Positions 16,744 through 25,852 of a DNA stretch of 64,000 bases are shown here, piece after piece. Position numbers and translations under genes: made by a program. The notes beneath the pieces were generated by a model. It saw only the letters and a list, made by a program, of their open reading frames with translations, did no database searches and had not been told where the DNA came from. Where the stretch lies: contig NZ_FMZC01000006.1 in the NCBI RefSeq assembly GCF_900102625.1, positions 62,001-126,000 on the forward strand, written 5' to 3'. Positions within the stretch are counted from its first letter, which is position 1. Each line of letters starts with the position of its first letter. This stretch comes from Paracidovorax valerianellae. GTDB taxonomy: Bacteria > Pseudomonadota > Gammaproteobacteria > Burkholderiales > Burkholderiaceae_C.

Positions 16744-16856
16744 ACAGGGGTGTCCCGCCCATGGCGCGCGACTGAGAACATACCCTGGGGCCGGCGGACC
16801 ACACCCCGCCCAGCAGGCCCCGCGACCCGATCCAGATCATGCTGGCGTGGGGAGTT
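16744..16856 (+). ncRNA. TPP riboswitch upstream of the thiOSGE operon
   Basis: Conserved pieces occur in order: ACAGGGGTGTCCCG, GCGACTGAGAACATACCC, a long GC-rich P3 extension, then GACCCGATCCAGATCATGCT followed by GGCGTGGGGAGT. The optional P3 arm is expanded relative to the copy at 14147. It ends 57 bp before thiO and should repress the whole operon when TPP is plentiful. Confidence 0.93.
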
Positions 16857-16913
16857 TCATCGGCGGAGCCTTCCCGTTTTGTCCCCCTGTTGGCTTGCAG
16901 ACAGACGGATCCG

Positions 16914-18038
16914 ATGCGCCCCCTCCTCTCTTCTTCTTCCCCCTCTTCCATCGCCATTCTGGGCGCGGGCCTCATGGGCCGGCTGCTCGCGGTGGAGCTG
17001 GCCCGCCAGGGCCATGCCGTCTCGATCTACGAGGCCGCCGGCCCCGACGCGCAGGGCGCCGCAGCGCGTGTCGCGGCCGCCATGCTGGCACCACTGGCCG
17101 AATCGGCCGTGACCGAGCCCGGCGTGGTGCGCATGGGCCACCACGCGCTCACCCGCTGGCCCCAGTTGCTGGCCCGGCTGGAAGCGCCTGTCTTCTTTCA
17201 GCAGGAAGGCACGCTGATCCTCTGGCACCGCCAGGATGCGCCCGACGCCGCGCGGCTGCGCGGCCAGCTCGAACGCACCAACGCCGCGCTGCCCGAGCTG
17301 CCCGCATTGCAGGTGCTGGACGCCGCCGGCGTGCAGGCGCACGAACCCGCCGTGGGCCAGCGCTTCGCCCAGGGCCTGTATCTGCCGGGCGAAGGCCAAC
17401 TGGACAATCGGCAGCTGTTGGCAGCGCTGCAGGCCAGCTTCGCCAGCCTGGGCGTACAGGCGCACTGGAACAGCCCGCGCGCACCCACCGATTTCTCGCC
17501 CGGCACGCCCGGCCAGCCCGACTGGGTGATCGACTGCCGGGGCCTGGGCGCGCGCACACAGTGGAGCGCGCTGCGCGGCGTGCGCGGCGAGGTCGTGCGC
17601 GTGCATGCGCCCGAGGTGACGCTGCGGCGCCCCACGCGCCTGGTGCACCCGCGCTACCCGATCTACATCGCGCCCAAGGAAGACCACCTGTTCGTGATCG
17701 GCGCGACCGAGATCGAATCGGACGACCTGTCGCCCGCCAGCGTGCGCTCCACCCTGGAGCTGCTGAGCGCGGCCTACGCGGTGCACTCGGGCTTTGCCGA
17801 AGCCCGCATTCTGGAAGTCGCCACCCAGTGCCGCCCCACCCTGCCCGACAACCTGCCCGCCGTCCGCCAGGTGCGCCCGCGCGTGCTGGAGGTGAACGGC
17901 CTGTACCGCCATGGCTTCATGATCGCCCCGGCCATCCTTGACGTGGTGATGGAATTGCTGAACGAAGGACAATCGGCGCTGGCCCCCCGTTTCGATCTGG
18001 CCCTGCACCTCGCCGAAGAGGCTGCCCTTTCTCCATGA
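16914..18038 (+). CDS. thiO: Glycine oxidase ThiO (FAD-dependent)
   Basis: A 374-residue D-amino-acid-oxidase-fold enzyme that oxidises glycine to the iminoacetate needed for thiazole synthesis. The N-terminal [20 protein letters not shown] is the FAD-binding Rossmann loop; [32 protein letters not shown] and the C-terminal [15 protein letters not shown] match ThiO. ATG 16914 follows the TPP riboswitch and avoids an extension into it. The gene overlaps thiS by 4 bp (ATGA). ThiO marks the aerobic glycine route, as opposed to ThiH. Confidence 0.93.
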   Translation: MRPLLSSSSPSSIAILGAGLMGRLLAVELARQGHAVSIYEAAGPDAQGAAARVAAAMLAPLAESAVTEPGVVRMGHHALTRWPQLLARLEAPVFFQQEGTLILWHRQDAPDAARLRGQLERTNAALPELPALQVLDAAGVQAHEPAVGQRFAQGLYLPGEGQLDNRQLLAALQASFASLGVQAHWNSPRAPTDFSPGTPGQPDWVIDCRGLGARTQWSALRGVRGEVVRVHAPEVTLRRPTRLVHPRYPIYIAPKEDHLFVIGATEIESDDLSPASVRSTLELLSAAYAVHSGFAEARILEVATQCRPTLPDNLPAVRQVRPRVLEVNGLYRHGFMIAPAILDVVMELLNEGQSALAPRFDLALHLAEEAALSP

Positions 18039-18232
18039 ACATCACCATCAACCAGACCGCCACCACCCTGCCGGAGACCGCCACGGTCGCCGACGCGCTG
18101 GCCGCCATCGCCGCGCGCCCGCCCTACGCCGTGGCCGTGAACACCGTTTTCGTTCCCAATACCCAATACCACCTGCGCCAGCTCGCCTCCGGCGACCGGG
18201 TGGAAGTGATCTCGCCCGTGACGGGCGGCTGA
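18035..18232 (+). CDS. thiS: Sulfur carrier protein ThiS
   Basis: A 65-residue ubiquitin-fold protein ending in the required Gly-Gly (SPVTGG), which is adenylated and then thiocarboxylated to carry sulfur for the thiazole ring. The [20 protein letters not shown] segment and [10 protein letters not shown] are typical. Its start overlaps the thiO stop and it ends 5 bp before thiG. The activating ThiF is not encoded here. Confidence 0.95.
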   Translation: MNITINQTATTLPETATVADALAAIAARPPYAVAVNTVFVPNTQYHLRQLASGDRVEVISPVTGG

Positions 18233-18237
18233 GCGCC

Positions 18238-19065
18238 ATGCCATCCCTCTCCCCTTCCGACACCGACAAAACCGACGACGCGCTGGTCCTGTACGGCCAG
18301 CGCTTTTCCAGCCGCCTGCTGCTGGGCACGGCCCGCTACCCCTCGCCCAGCGTGCTCGAAGCCGCCGTGCAGCGCGCCCGGCCCGCCATGGTGACCGCCT
18401 CGCTGCGCCGCCAGGGCAGCAACGCGGCCGAGACCGGCAGCGGCTTCTGGGACCTGCTCAAGCGCCTGAACGTGCCCGTGCTGCCCAACACCGCCGGCTG
18501 CCACAGCGTGCAGGAAGCCATCACCACTGCGCAGATGGCCCGCGAAGTGTTCGGCACGCCATGGATCAAGCTCGAACTGATCGGAGACGACTACACCCTG
18601 CAGCCGGACACGCTGAACCTCGTCGATGCCGCCTCGCAATTGATTCGCGACGGGTTCCAGGTGCTGCCGTACTGCACCGAAGACCTCGTGCTGTGCCAGC
18701 GCCTCGTCGATGTGGGCTGCCAGGCCGTCATGCCCTGGGCCGCGCCCATCGGCACCGGCCGCGGCCCCGTCAACCCGTATGCGCTGCAACTGTTGCGCGA
18801 GCGGCTCGACGTACCCATGCTCGTGGACGCCGGACTGGGCCTGCCCTCGCATGCCTGCCAGGTCATGGAATGGGGCTACGACGGCGTGCTGCTGAACACC
18901 GCCGTCGCCCTGGCGCAAGACCCCGTGGCCATGGCCGGCGCCTTCGCCGACGCAGTGCAGGCCGGCCACACCGCCCGCCTTGCGGGCGCCATGGCCGCGC
19001 AAGAGGCCGCCCAGCCCAGCACCCCCGTGCTGGGCACCCCTTTCTGGCACCACGACCATGGCTGA
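18238..19065 (+). CDS. thiG: Thiazole synthase
   Basis: A 275-residue TIM-barrel enzyme joining deoxyxylulose phosphate, dehydroglycine and ThiS thiocarboxylate into the thiazole. The Schiff-base lysine is Lys111 in [64 protein letters not shown] and [16 protein letters not shown] are conserved. The C-terminal 20 residues past the barrel are Pro/Thr-rich and overlap thiE, which starts 8 bp before the thiG stop. Confidence 0.96.
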   Translation: MPSLSPSDTDKTDDALVLYGQRFSSRLLLGTARYPSPSVLEAAVQRARPAMVTASLRRQGSNAAETGSGFWDLLKRLNVPVLPNTAGCHSVQEAITTAQMAREVFGTPWIKLELIGDDYTLQPDTLNLVDAASQLIRDGFQVLPYCTEDLVLCQRLVDVGCQAVMPWAAPIGTGRGPVNPYALQLLRERLDVPMLVDAGLGLPSHACQVMEWGYDGVLLNTAVALAQDPVAMAGAFADAVQAGHTARLAGAMAAQEAAQPSTPVLGTPFWHHDHG

Positions 19066-19981
19066 AATGCTGCACGGAAGCGCTTCGGGGCACGCTGCAT
19101 CGGTGCGCGCCATCGTGGCCGCGCATGGCGCCGCCTTTGCCGACTTCCCGTCCCAGCCGGCTCCCGTGCCGCTATCGGGCGCCCCGGTATACCGAGCGGC
19201 GCTGGAGGCTTGCAGCGCATTGGGCTTTATCGCCAGCGATGCCGAGTGCCTCGCCCGGGCCTGGCAGGCGCAAACGGACCGCAGCGACGGCTTCGATGCC
19301 GCACAGTGGCCCGATGCCCCTGAAGACTTCGGACTGCAGCCGCTGCCGCACCGCCAGCCTTTTCCCGCCTGCCCCCAGCAACTCGGCCTCTATGCCGTGC
19401 TGCCCGACGCCCAATGGGTGGGCCGCATGGCCCGCGCCGGCGTACCGACCGTTCAGCTGCGCTACAAGACCACAGAAACCGATTCCATCGCGCGTGAAGT
19501 CAGGGCTGCCGTCGAAGCCGTGCGCGGCACGCCCGCGCTGCTGTTCATCAATGACCACTGGCAGGCCGCCATCGATGCGGGCGCTTACGGCGTGCACCTG
19601 GGCCAGGAGGACCTGGACGCCCTGCAGCCCGAGCAACTCCAGGCCATTCGCGACGCGGGCCTGCGTCTGGGCGTCAGCACCCACGGCTACGCGGAAATGG
19701 TGCGTGCCGATGCCGCATCGCCCAGCTACGTGGCCATGGGCGCGGTGTTTCCCACCACGCTCAAGAAGATGGCCACCGTGCCACAAGGCGTGGCACGGTT
19801 GGCTGGCTATGCACGGCTGATGCGCCACTACCCGATGGTTGCCATCGGCGGCATCGGCGCGGACCAGTTCGAAGAGGTACTGGCGACCGGCGTGGGATCG
19901 ATCGCCGTGGTGCGGGCCCTGGTGAACGCGGCGGACCCAGAGGGGGCCGCGCAAAACCTGATGGCGCGCATGGCGGGCTGA
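19058..19981 (+). CDS. thiE: Thiamine phosphate synthase with N-terminal extension
   Basis: A 307-residue protein. From about residue 108 it is a ThiE TIM barrel: [53 protein letters not shown] with LGQEDLD next, [21 protein letters not shown] and [16 protein letters not shown]. It couples HMP-PP to thiazole phosphate. The first 107 residues are additional to the roughly 210-residue canonical enzyme and match no motif I recognise. The start overlaps thiG. It is the last gene of the riboswitch-controlled operon. Confidence 0.92.
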   Translation: MAEMLHGSASGHAASVRAIVAAHGAAFADFPSQPAPVPLSGAPVYRAALEACSALGFIASDAECLARAWQAQTDRSDGFDAAQWPDAPEDFGLQPLPHRQPFPACPQQLGLYAVLPDAQWVGRMARAGVPTVQLRYKTTETDSIAREVRAAVEAVRGTPALLFINDHWQAAIDAGAYGVHLGQEDLDALQPEQLQAIRDAGLRLGVSTHGYAEMVRADAASPSYVAMGAVFPTTLKKMATVPQGVARLAGYARLMRHYPMVAIGGIGADQFEEVLATGVGSIAVVRALVNAADPEGAAQNLMARMAG

Positions 19982-20062
19982 CCCGGTCCCCTCGGACGAC
20001 CCAACGCCCAAATCGACCGAACGCTTGAAGCCGTGCTCGATGCGCCGCTGAAGGCGTAAAAG

Positions 20063-20112
20063 AAAGCGGAAAAAGGAAAAGGCCCCGCGGGGCCTTTTCC
20101 TTTTTCTGCTTT
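20063..20112. terminator. Bidirectional terminator between thiE and the fimV-like gene
   Basis: Bases 20070-20105 form a perfect 36-bp palindrome built on AAGGCCCCGCGGGGCCTT with flanking AAAAAGGAA/TTCCTTTTT arms. Pairing extends, with one G-T mismatch, to 20063-20112. A- and T-rich flanks on both sides allow termination of the thi operon and of the convergent minus-strand gene. Confidence 0.9.
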
Positions 20113-20140
20113 TGCCGTCTTGGGCTTATCAGCCACCAGC

Positions 20141-22474
20141 CTACTTGTCGGTGCGCTTGCGCTCCAACTCTTCCAGTTCCAGCCGCAGTTCCAGCTTGTC
20201 GTTCTCCATGCCGAACCCGATCGGCTGGCCGGCCGGTGGCGGCGCGGTGACCGGCACGGGTGGCAGGTCGCTTTGCGTGAGGGGCGGCGGATCGGTCAGG
20301 TCGATGTCCAGCATGGCCTCGGAGATCGGCTTGGGCGCCAGCGGTGCGGGGATCGACTCCCAGGAGAACCCGGCCGAGAGCGAGTCGAGCGACTGCAGTT
20401 CCTGCTCGCGGCTATCGAGTGCCGGCTCACGCGGTGAGGCAACGAGCGTGGGCAACACGAAGTCGTCGGGCGGCGGCGTGAGCGGCGTGGTGCGGGTGCG
20501 CGGCGGCGGTGCGCCACGGGCGCTGGCCGGCGTGGTCTGGGCGATGGCCAGCAACAGCAGCAGGTCGTCGTAGGCAGCCAGATCGAACGGCGAGGCGATC
20601 GCGTCTTCACCGCGCCGGAACAGGCAGCCTTCCAGCGTGTCGAGCACGTCGGGCGACGACCATTCGGCCTCGATGGCCGCCAGCGCTTCGGTGTAGCTCT
20701 CCAGCGTGTGGCCGGTGCGGTGGAACGAAGAAAACTCCGGCACGTTCGCATTGAACTGCGCCTGGAACTGGGCGCGCAACTGGTTGAAGCTCTCCACCCG
20801 GCTCAGCGTGTGATACAGGCGCAGCAGCTCCAGATACGCGAAGGGCGAGGTTTCTCCGTGCTCGGCGATGTGACGCTTGAGCACCCCGATGGCCTGGTCG
20901 TGCTCGCCCACCGAAACGAAGAAGTCGGCCTGCTGCTGGATGTCGAACAGGTCTTCCGGATGCACGATGGGCAAGGCCCGCAGCACGGATGCCAAAGGCG
21001 CCGGAGACGCCGGAGATGGGATCGACACCGGTGAAGGCTTTGGCGCCTGGACCGGGGAGGGGGCCGTCGGTGCCAGCGGCGCGGGCGCGCTGCGCATCGA
21101 AGGCTCGGTACGTCGCACCACCGGCGGTGGCGTGCGCTCGGGCAGCGTCGCCGAGCGGACCGGGGGTTTGGCCGGTGCGGGCGCCGGCGTGGGGACCGGA
21201 ACAGGCACGGGAACGGGCACCGCCATCGGCACGGGGGCCGAAACCGGAGCGGGTGCCGGCACGCTGGTCCAATCGTCGGCAGGCTGGGGAGCGGTCTGAA
21301 TGGATTCACGCCCCGCAGGGCCGTCCACCACCACCACACCGCCCACCGTCCCCAGGCCACCGCTGGCTGCCACGGCGTGGTCCCAGGCGAGTTCGGACTG
21401 GCGACGTGCGCGCATCCACATCCAGGCGGCCAGGCCCAGGGCCAATGCCAGCAGCGCCAGAAGCCCGTACACCACCATGGACGAAAAACGCTCGGATTCA
21501 GCGGCCTCGAGCTGCTGCTTCAATTCGGCCGCAGTGGTGCGGTCCGACGCGGCCTGGGCGCGCTGGGCCGCCACTTCGGCTTCCAGCTTGCCGGTGCGTG
21601 CTGCGGACTGCTGCAGTTCTTCCACCGGCGTGTTCAGCGCCTTCCACAATGCAGCGGCTTCTGTGCGCTGGGGGCTGGCATCGGCAACGGTCGGCGCGGC
21701 CATTTCGGGCGCCGCGCGCAGTGGCAGAGGCGCATCGAGCCATACATCCAGCGGTTCCATCACCAGACGGGGGCGTTCGGCAGGTGCGGGCTCCGGGGCA
21801 CGGGGGATGGCGGCCCGGCCTGGTGCCGGGGCGGTGCTGGCACGGGGAGCCGCCGCAACGGCTGGAGGGCGCGATTCCGCCCGGGGTGGACGAGGAGCGG
21901 CGGCTGGCCTGCGGGGGGTGTTTTCAGTGCCAGCGCCAGTGGCGCCAGTACCAGTTGCGGCGCCTTGGCTGGCCAAGCCTCCAGCGTTGGTAGCAGCTGC
22001 ATTCGCGCCAGGACGGGGCCGGGCCAGTTGGCCGATGTCCACGGGACGCGAAGCACCGGCCGCCGACTCGGGCAGCTGGGCAAAAAATGTGTAGTTTCGT
22101 GTAACACCGCCGCGGCATCCGGCAGTGAGGGTAGCGGTCAGAATGGGTTCGTCGGCGGAGATATTGGCCTGCACGCGCACTGCAGCGGAACGGCCACCGG
22201 CTGCCGGCAGCGGCGTGATTCGCACCTTGGAATCAGGAACGGGGGTTTCGCCGGAAACGAGCCGGGCGGCCACGCAGGACGCATCCACATCGGTTCCCGG
22301 ATCAGGCTGGATCTCGAAGACCAGATCCACCGGTGCCCCCAGAACGACAGCCCCGCGGCTCGCGCCCAGCGAAAGTGCCGTGGCGCTGCAAGCAACCATC
22401 GACAAGCTGGCACCAAGAATCGCGTTACTTATTTTCACAACAGTTTCTTTTTTGTTCGGCCCATTCTGGCACAT
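20141..22474 (-). CDS. FimV-like membrane protein with TPR-type C-terminus
   Basis: A 777-residue protein. The start is ATG 22474 with a strong GGGGAGG 5 nt upstream. A signal-type N-terminus is followed by a FimV-like periplasmic domain (from ALSLGASRGAVVLGAPVDL), a long Pro/Ala linker with a coiled-coil-prone stretch, one membrane segment (MVVYGLLALLALALGLAAWM) and a Val-Pro repeat linker. The cytoplasmic part is TPR-like (EDLFDIQQQADFFVSVGEHD, then YLELLRLYHTL). The motif MLDIDLTD near the C-terminus is FimV-typical. No LysM motif is visible. Family members support type IV pili and polar organisation; the role here is inferred. Confidence 0.72.
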   Translation of the reverse strand: MCQNGPNKKETVVKISNAILGASLSMVACSATALSLGASRGAVVLGAPVDLVFEIQPDPGTDVDASCVAARLVSGETPVPDSKVRITPLPAAGGRSAAVRVQANISADEPILTATLTAGCRGGVTRNYTFFAQLPESAAGASRPVDIGQLARPRPGANAAATNAGGLASQGAATGTGATGAGTENTPRRPAAAPRPPRAESRPPAVAAAPRASTAPAPGRAAIPRAPEPAPAERPRLVMEPLDVWLDAPLPLRAAPEMAAPTVADASPQRTEAAALWKALNTPVEELQQSAARTGKLEAEVAAQRAQAASDRTTAAELKQQLEAAESERFSSMVVYGLLALLALALGLAAWMWMRARRQSELAWDHAVAASGGLGTVGGVVVVDGPAGRESIQTAPQPADDWTSVPAPAPVSAPVPMAVPVPVPVPVPTPAPAPAKPPVRSATLPERTPPPVVRRTEPSMRSAPAPLAPTAPSPVQAPKPSPVSIPSPASPAPLASVLRALPIVHPEDLFDIQQQADFFVSVGEHDQAIGVLKRHIAEHGETSPFAYLELLRLYHTLSRVESFNQLRAQFQAQFNANVPEFSSFHRTGHTLESYTEALAAIEAEWSSPDVLDTLEGCLFRRGEDAIASPFDLAAYDDLLLLLAIAQTTPASARGAPPPRTRTTPLTPPPDDFVLPTLVASPREPALDSREQELQSLDSLSAGFSWESIPAPLAPKPISEAMLDIDLTDPPPLTQSDLPPVPVTAPPPAGQPIGFGMENDKLELRLELEELERKRTDK

Positions 22475-22511
22475 AAGTCCTCCCCAATAAGCCGCCGCCA
22501 TAATGCGCCCC

Positions 22512-24035
22512 ATGACCAGCAACCCATTCTCATTCGTGGGCATCATAGGCACCGGTGCCATGGGCCAGGGCATTGCCCAGATGGCGGCACAGGCCGGCAG
22601 CAATGTTCTTCTATTTGACGCGCGTCCCGATTCTGCGGGCGAAGCGATTCACCATATCAAGCAGCAATGGCTGCGCCTTGTAGGCAAGGGCCGCGTGTCC
22701 GAGAGCCAGGCCTCCGACTGGCAATCACGGGTGACGGCGGTGTCCTCCCTGGAAGATCTGGCGCAGTGCGACCTGATCGTGGAGGCCATTGTGGAGCGCC
22801 TCGACGCCAAGCAGTCGCTTTTTGCGCAGATGGAGCGCATTGTCGCCACAGATACCGTGCTGGCAAGCAACACCTCCTCCCTTTCGGTGACGGCCATCGG
22901 GGCAGCGCTCAAACACCCCCAGCGATTGGCGGGTTTTCATTTCTTCAATCCCGTGCCGTTGATGAAGGTCGTGGAGGTCATCGCCGGCCTGCGCACCGAC
23001 CCCGCCGTGTGCGAGCGGCTCGCAGCGCACGCACGCTGCATGGGGCACACGCCCGTGCGCGCGCAGGACACGCCCGGCTTCATCGTCAACCACGCGGGCC
23101 GCGGCTTCGGCACCGAGGCGCTGCGGATCGTGAACGAGGGCATCACCGATTTCGCCACGGTGGACCGCATCCTGCGCGACCAGGTCGGCTTCAAGCTGGG
23201 GCCTTTCGAGCTGATGGACCTGACCGCGCTCGACGTGTCGCACCCGGTGATGGAGTCGATCTACCACCAGTATTTCGAAGAGCCCCGCTACCGCCCAAGC
23301 GTGATCACCGCCCAGCGCCTGGCCGGCGGCATGCTCGGCAAGAAAACCGGCGAAGGCTTCTATCGCTATGCCGACGGGGCTGCGCAAGTGCCGGCTGAGC
23401 CGCCTGCGCCGGTGGTGGACACGGTGCCGCCGGTCTGGGTGTCGCCCCGCGCTGCACGGCGGGCCGAGCTGTACCAGTTGCTGAAAGACCTGGGCGCGCA
23501 GATCGAAACCGGCACATCGCCCTCGCCCACCGCCATCACATTGGTGGCGCCCCTAGGCTTCGACATCACCACAGTGGCCGTGGTCGAACGACTCGACCCC
23601 GCACGCACCATCGGCATCGACATGCTGGTGGAAGACGGCGCCACGCGCCGCCGCGTGCTGGCCACGAACCCCGCCACGCGCGTGGACATCCGCAATGCGG
23701 CCCACGCGCTCTTTGCCCGCGACGGCAAGCCGGTGAGCGTGATCCGCGACAGCGGCGGCTTCGTCACGCAGCGTGTGGTGGCCACCATCGTGAACATCGC
23801 CAGCGACATCTGCCAGCAAGGCATCTGCAGCCCTGCCGACCTGGAAACCGCGGTCACGCTGGGCCTGGGGTACCCGCTCGGGCCACTGGCCATGGGCAAT
23901 CGCTGGGGGCCGACCAATATCCTGGAAGTGCTGTTCAACATGCAGACGGTATACGGCGACACGCGCTACCGCCCCAGCCCCTGGCTGCGCCGGCGCGGTG
24001 CGATCGGGCTCAGCCTGCTGCACGAAGAAGAGTAA
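22512..24035 (+). CDS. 3-hydroxyacyl-CoA dehydrogenase (PaaH-like, duplicated C-terminal domain)
   Basis: About 507 residues. The N-terminal NAD loop is GIIGTGAMGQGIAQMAAQAG; LASNTSSLSVTAI, HPQRLAGFHFFNPVPLMKVV with the catalytic His, and DTPGFIVNHAGRGF follow. Two C-terminal HCDH dimer domains are visible (GPFELMDLTALDVSH and the later GYPLGPLAMGNRWGPTNIL). It oxidises 3-hydroxyacyl-CoA, probably in beta-oxidation or an aromatic-CoA pathway. An alternative ATG lies at 22503. Its start is only 37 bp from the divergent fimV-like start. Confidence 0.9.
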   Translation: MTSNPFSFVGIIGTGAMGQGIAQMAAQAGSNVLLFDARPDSAGEAIHHIKQQWLRLVGKGRVSESQASDWQSRVTAVSSLEDLAQCDLIVEAIVERLDAKQSLFAQMERIVATDTVLASNTSSLSVTAIGAALKHPQRLAGFHFFNPVPLMKVVEVIAGLRTDPAVCERLAAHARCMGHTPVRAQDTPGFIVNHAGRGFGTEALRIVNEGITDFATVDRILRDQVGFKLGPFELMDLTALDVSHPVMESIYHQYFEEPRYRPSVITAQRLAGGMLGKKTGEGFYRYADGAAQVPAEPPAPVVDTVPPVWVSPRAARRAELYQLLKDLGAQIETGTSPSPTAITLVAPLGFDITTVAVVERLDPARTIGIDMLVEDGATRRRVLATNPATRVDIRNAAHALFARDGKPVSVIRDSGGFVTQRVVATIVNIASDICQQGICSPADLETAVTLGLGYPLGPLAMGNRWGPTNILEVLFNMQTVYGDTRYRPSPWLRRRGAIGLSLLHEEE

Positions 24036-24122
24036 ACAGCGTAGACAGCAAGCGCCCCTGGCACTCTCCACAGCCGGACCGGTGTCCGGCACCCTTTCGT
24101 CGTTCCTTCACCTTAGGCGCCC

Positions 24123-24902
24123 ATGCCCGCACAGCTTCAGAGCACCACCCACGGCCAGACCCTCGTGCTGACCATTCGCCACCCGGAGATGCGCAACGCG
24201 CTCGATCCGGCCATCTATGCGGCGGGCATCGAAGCATTGAACGGCACCGACCGCAGCACGGATGTGCGCTGCGTGGTGATCACCGGTGCCGACGGCACCT
24301 TCTGCGCGGGCGGCAACCTGCAGCGGCTGCTGGAACGGCGCCAGGAAAACGCCGAAGCGCAGGCGCAAGGCGTGGAGGCGCTGCACCACTGGATCGAAAC
24401 CATCCGCGCCTATCCCAAACCGGTGATCGCCGCTGTCGAAGGTGCGGCAGCGGGCGCCGGTTTTTCGCTGGCGCTGGCCTGCGATCTGATCGTGGCCGCA
24501 CGCAATGCGACGTTCAGCACGTCGTACAGCAACATCGGCCTGTCACCCGACGGTGGCGCGAGCTGGAGCCTCGCGCACGCCGTGCCGCGCCAACTGGCCA
24601 CCGAGATGCTGATGGCCGGCGGCAAGGTGGAGGCGGAGCGGCTGCATGCGCTGGGCGTGGTCAACCGGCTTTCGCAGGCCGGCTCGGCACTGGCTTGCGC
24701 GCTCGAACTGGCCGCCACATTGAACGACCGCGCGCCCAATGCACTGGCCAGCATGAAGGAGCTGATCGGCGACGCACCGCAGAACACGCTCACCGCGCAA
24801 CTGGCCCAGGAGCGCCAGCATTTCGTGCGAAACCTGCAGCACCCCAATGCCGGCGAGGGCATTGCCGCGTTTCTGGAAAAACGCGGCGCTCGCTATCAAT
24901 AA
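24123..24902 (+). CDS. Enoyl-CoA hydratase/isomerase family protein
   Basis: A 259-residue crotonase-fold protein. The oxyanion hole segments are GADGTFCAGGNLQRLLER and AAVEGAAAGAGFSLALACDL, and SNIGLSPDGGASWSLAHAVP carries the second catalytic region, with Asp where one hydratase Glu is common. It may act as a hydratase, isomerase or ring-opening hydrolase for CoA thioesters such as oxepin-CoA. It lies 87 bp after the 3-hydroxyacyl-CoA dehydrogenase on the same strand. Its last codons and TAA stop lie inside a dispersed repeat. Confidence 0.87.
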   Translation: MPAQLQSTTHGQTLVLTIRHPEMRNALDPAIYAAGIEALNGTDRSTDVRCVVITGADGTFCAGGNLQRLLERRQENAEAQAQGVEALHHWIETIRAYPKPVIAAVEGAAAGAGFSLALACDLIVAARNATFSTSYSNIGLSPDGGASWSLAHAVPRQLATEMLMAGGKVEAERLHALGVVNRLSQAGSALACALELAATLNDRAPNALASMKELIGDAPQNTLTAQLAQERQHFVRNLQHPNAGEGIAAFLEKRGARYQ

Positions 24903-24945
24903 GATAGCTAACGAACCATAGATAGCGGCGGTACGGGGCCTTTGA
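24891..24945 (+). repeat. Dispersed repeat, copy 4, at the 3' end of the hydratase gene
   Basis: GCTATCAATAAGATAGC forms the first inverted repeat and contains the gene's TAA stop. A second arm ATAGATAGCGGCGG and a trailing GGGGCCTTTGACC correspond to the AGCGCTGGAGGCCTTT end of other copies. Confidence 0.6.
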
Positions 24946-25101
24946 CCCTCAACCTCAGCGCCTGCCCGAGACGGCAGTGGGCGCTGCGCCGCTGCGCGTG
25001 CCCGCCAGACGCACAGGCGACAGCCTCGGGACAACGAGAGGCAGTGGCGCCGGTCCCGCGCGCGACAATGAAAGCGCTACCAGTCACCCAAAAGACAGAC
25101 C

Positions 25102-25821
25102 ATGGACGACCCCATTCTTACCATCGAAGAACGTGAAGCGATCAACACCGGTCGCTGGTTCTCTTCCCTTTCTCCCTCTCTGCGGCACGACATTCTCCGA
25201 TGCGCGTACGTCAAACGTTTCAAGGACGGCGGCCTGATCGCCGCCCGCGGCGACCCGCCCGAGGAGTGGATCGCTTGCGCCCGCGGTGCGGTGCGGGTGA
25301 GCTCCACGTCGATCTCGGGCAAGCAGATCACGCTCACCTATGTGGAGCCGGGCATCTGGTTTGGCGATGTGGCGATCTTCGACGGGGACCGGCGCACGCA
25401 CGATGCCTACGCGCATGGCGACACGACCATCCTGTGCGTGGCGAAGGCGGACTTCCGCAAGATCCTCAGCGCGCACGTGGAGTTCTACGAAGCCATGCTG
25501 CGCCTGCATGCACGGCGCATCCGCCAGCTCTACGGCCTGGTGGAAGACCTCAACACCCTGCCCCTGCGCGCGCGCCTGGCCAAGCAGTTGCTGCACCTGG
25601 TGCGCAGCTACGGCATTCCCAGCCTGTCGGACGGGCGCGAAATGCGCATCGGCCTGCAGCTGGCCCAGGAAGAACTGGCCCAGTTGCTGGGCGCTTCACG
25701 CCAGCGCGTGAACCAGGAACTGAAATCGATGGAGCGCGAGGACGCCATCCGCATAGAACCCGGCGGCCTCGTGGTGCGTGACCGCGAAGCCCTGATGCGC
25801 ATCGCAGAAACCGACAACTGA
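25102..25821 (+). CDS. Crp/Fnr family transcriptional regulator
   Basis: A 239-residue regulator with an N-terminal cyclic-nucleotide-binding-type beta barrel (ARGAVRVSSTSISGKQITLT, then GIWFGDVAIFDGDRRTHDAY) and a C-terminal winged helix with helix-turn-helix AQEELAQLLGASRQRVNQEL. The FNR-type N-terminal cysteine cluster is absent, so it is unlikely to be an oxygen-sensing FNR. The ligand is unknown. It precedes the phosphotransferase and acyl-CoA dehydrogenase genes by 31 bp and may regulate them. Confidence 0.9.
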   Translation: MDDPILTIEEREAINTGRWFSSLSPSLRHDILRCAYVKRFKDGGLIAARGDPPEEWIACARGAVRVSSTSISGKQITLTYVEPGIWFGDVAIFDGDRRTHDAYAHGDTTILCVAKADFRKILSAHVEFYEAMLRLHARRIRQLYGLVEDLNTLPLRARLAKQLLHLVRSYGIPSLSDGREMRIGLQLAQEELAQLLGASRQRVNQELKSMEREDAIRIEPGGLVVRDREALMRIAETDN

Positions 25822-25852
25822 CCGCCGCCCCCATCTCCATCCCTCGCACTCC

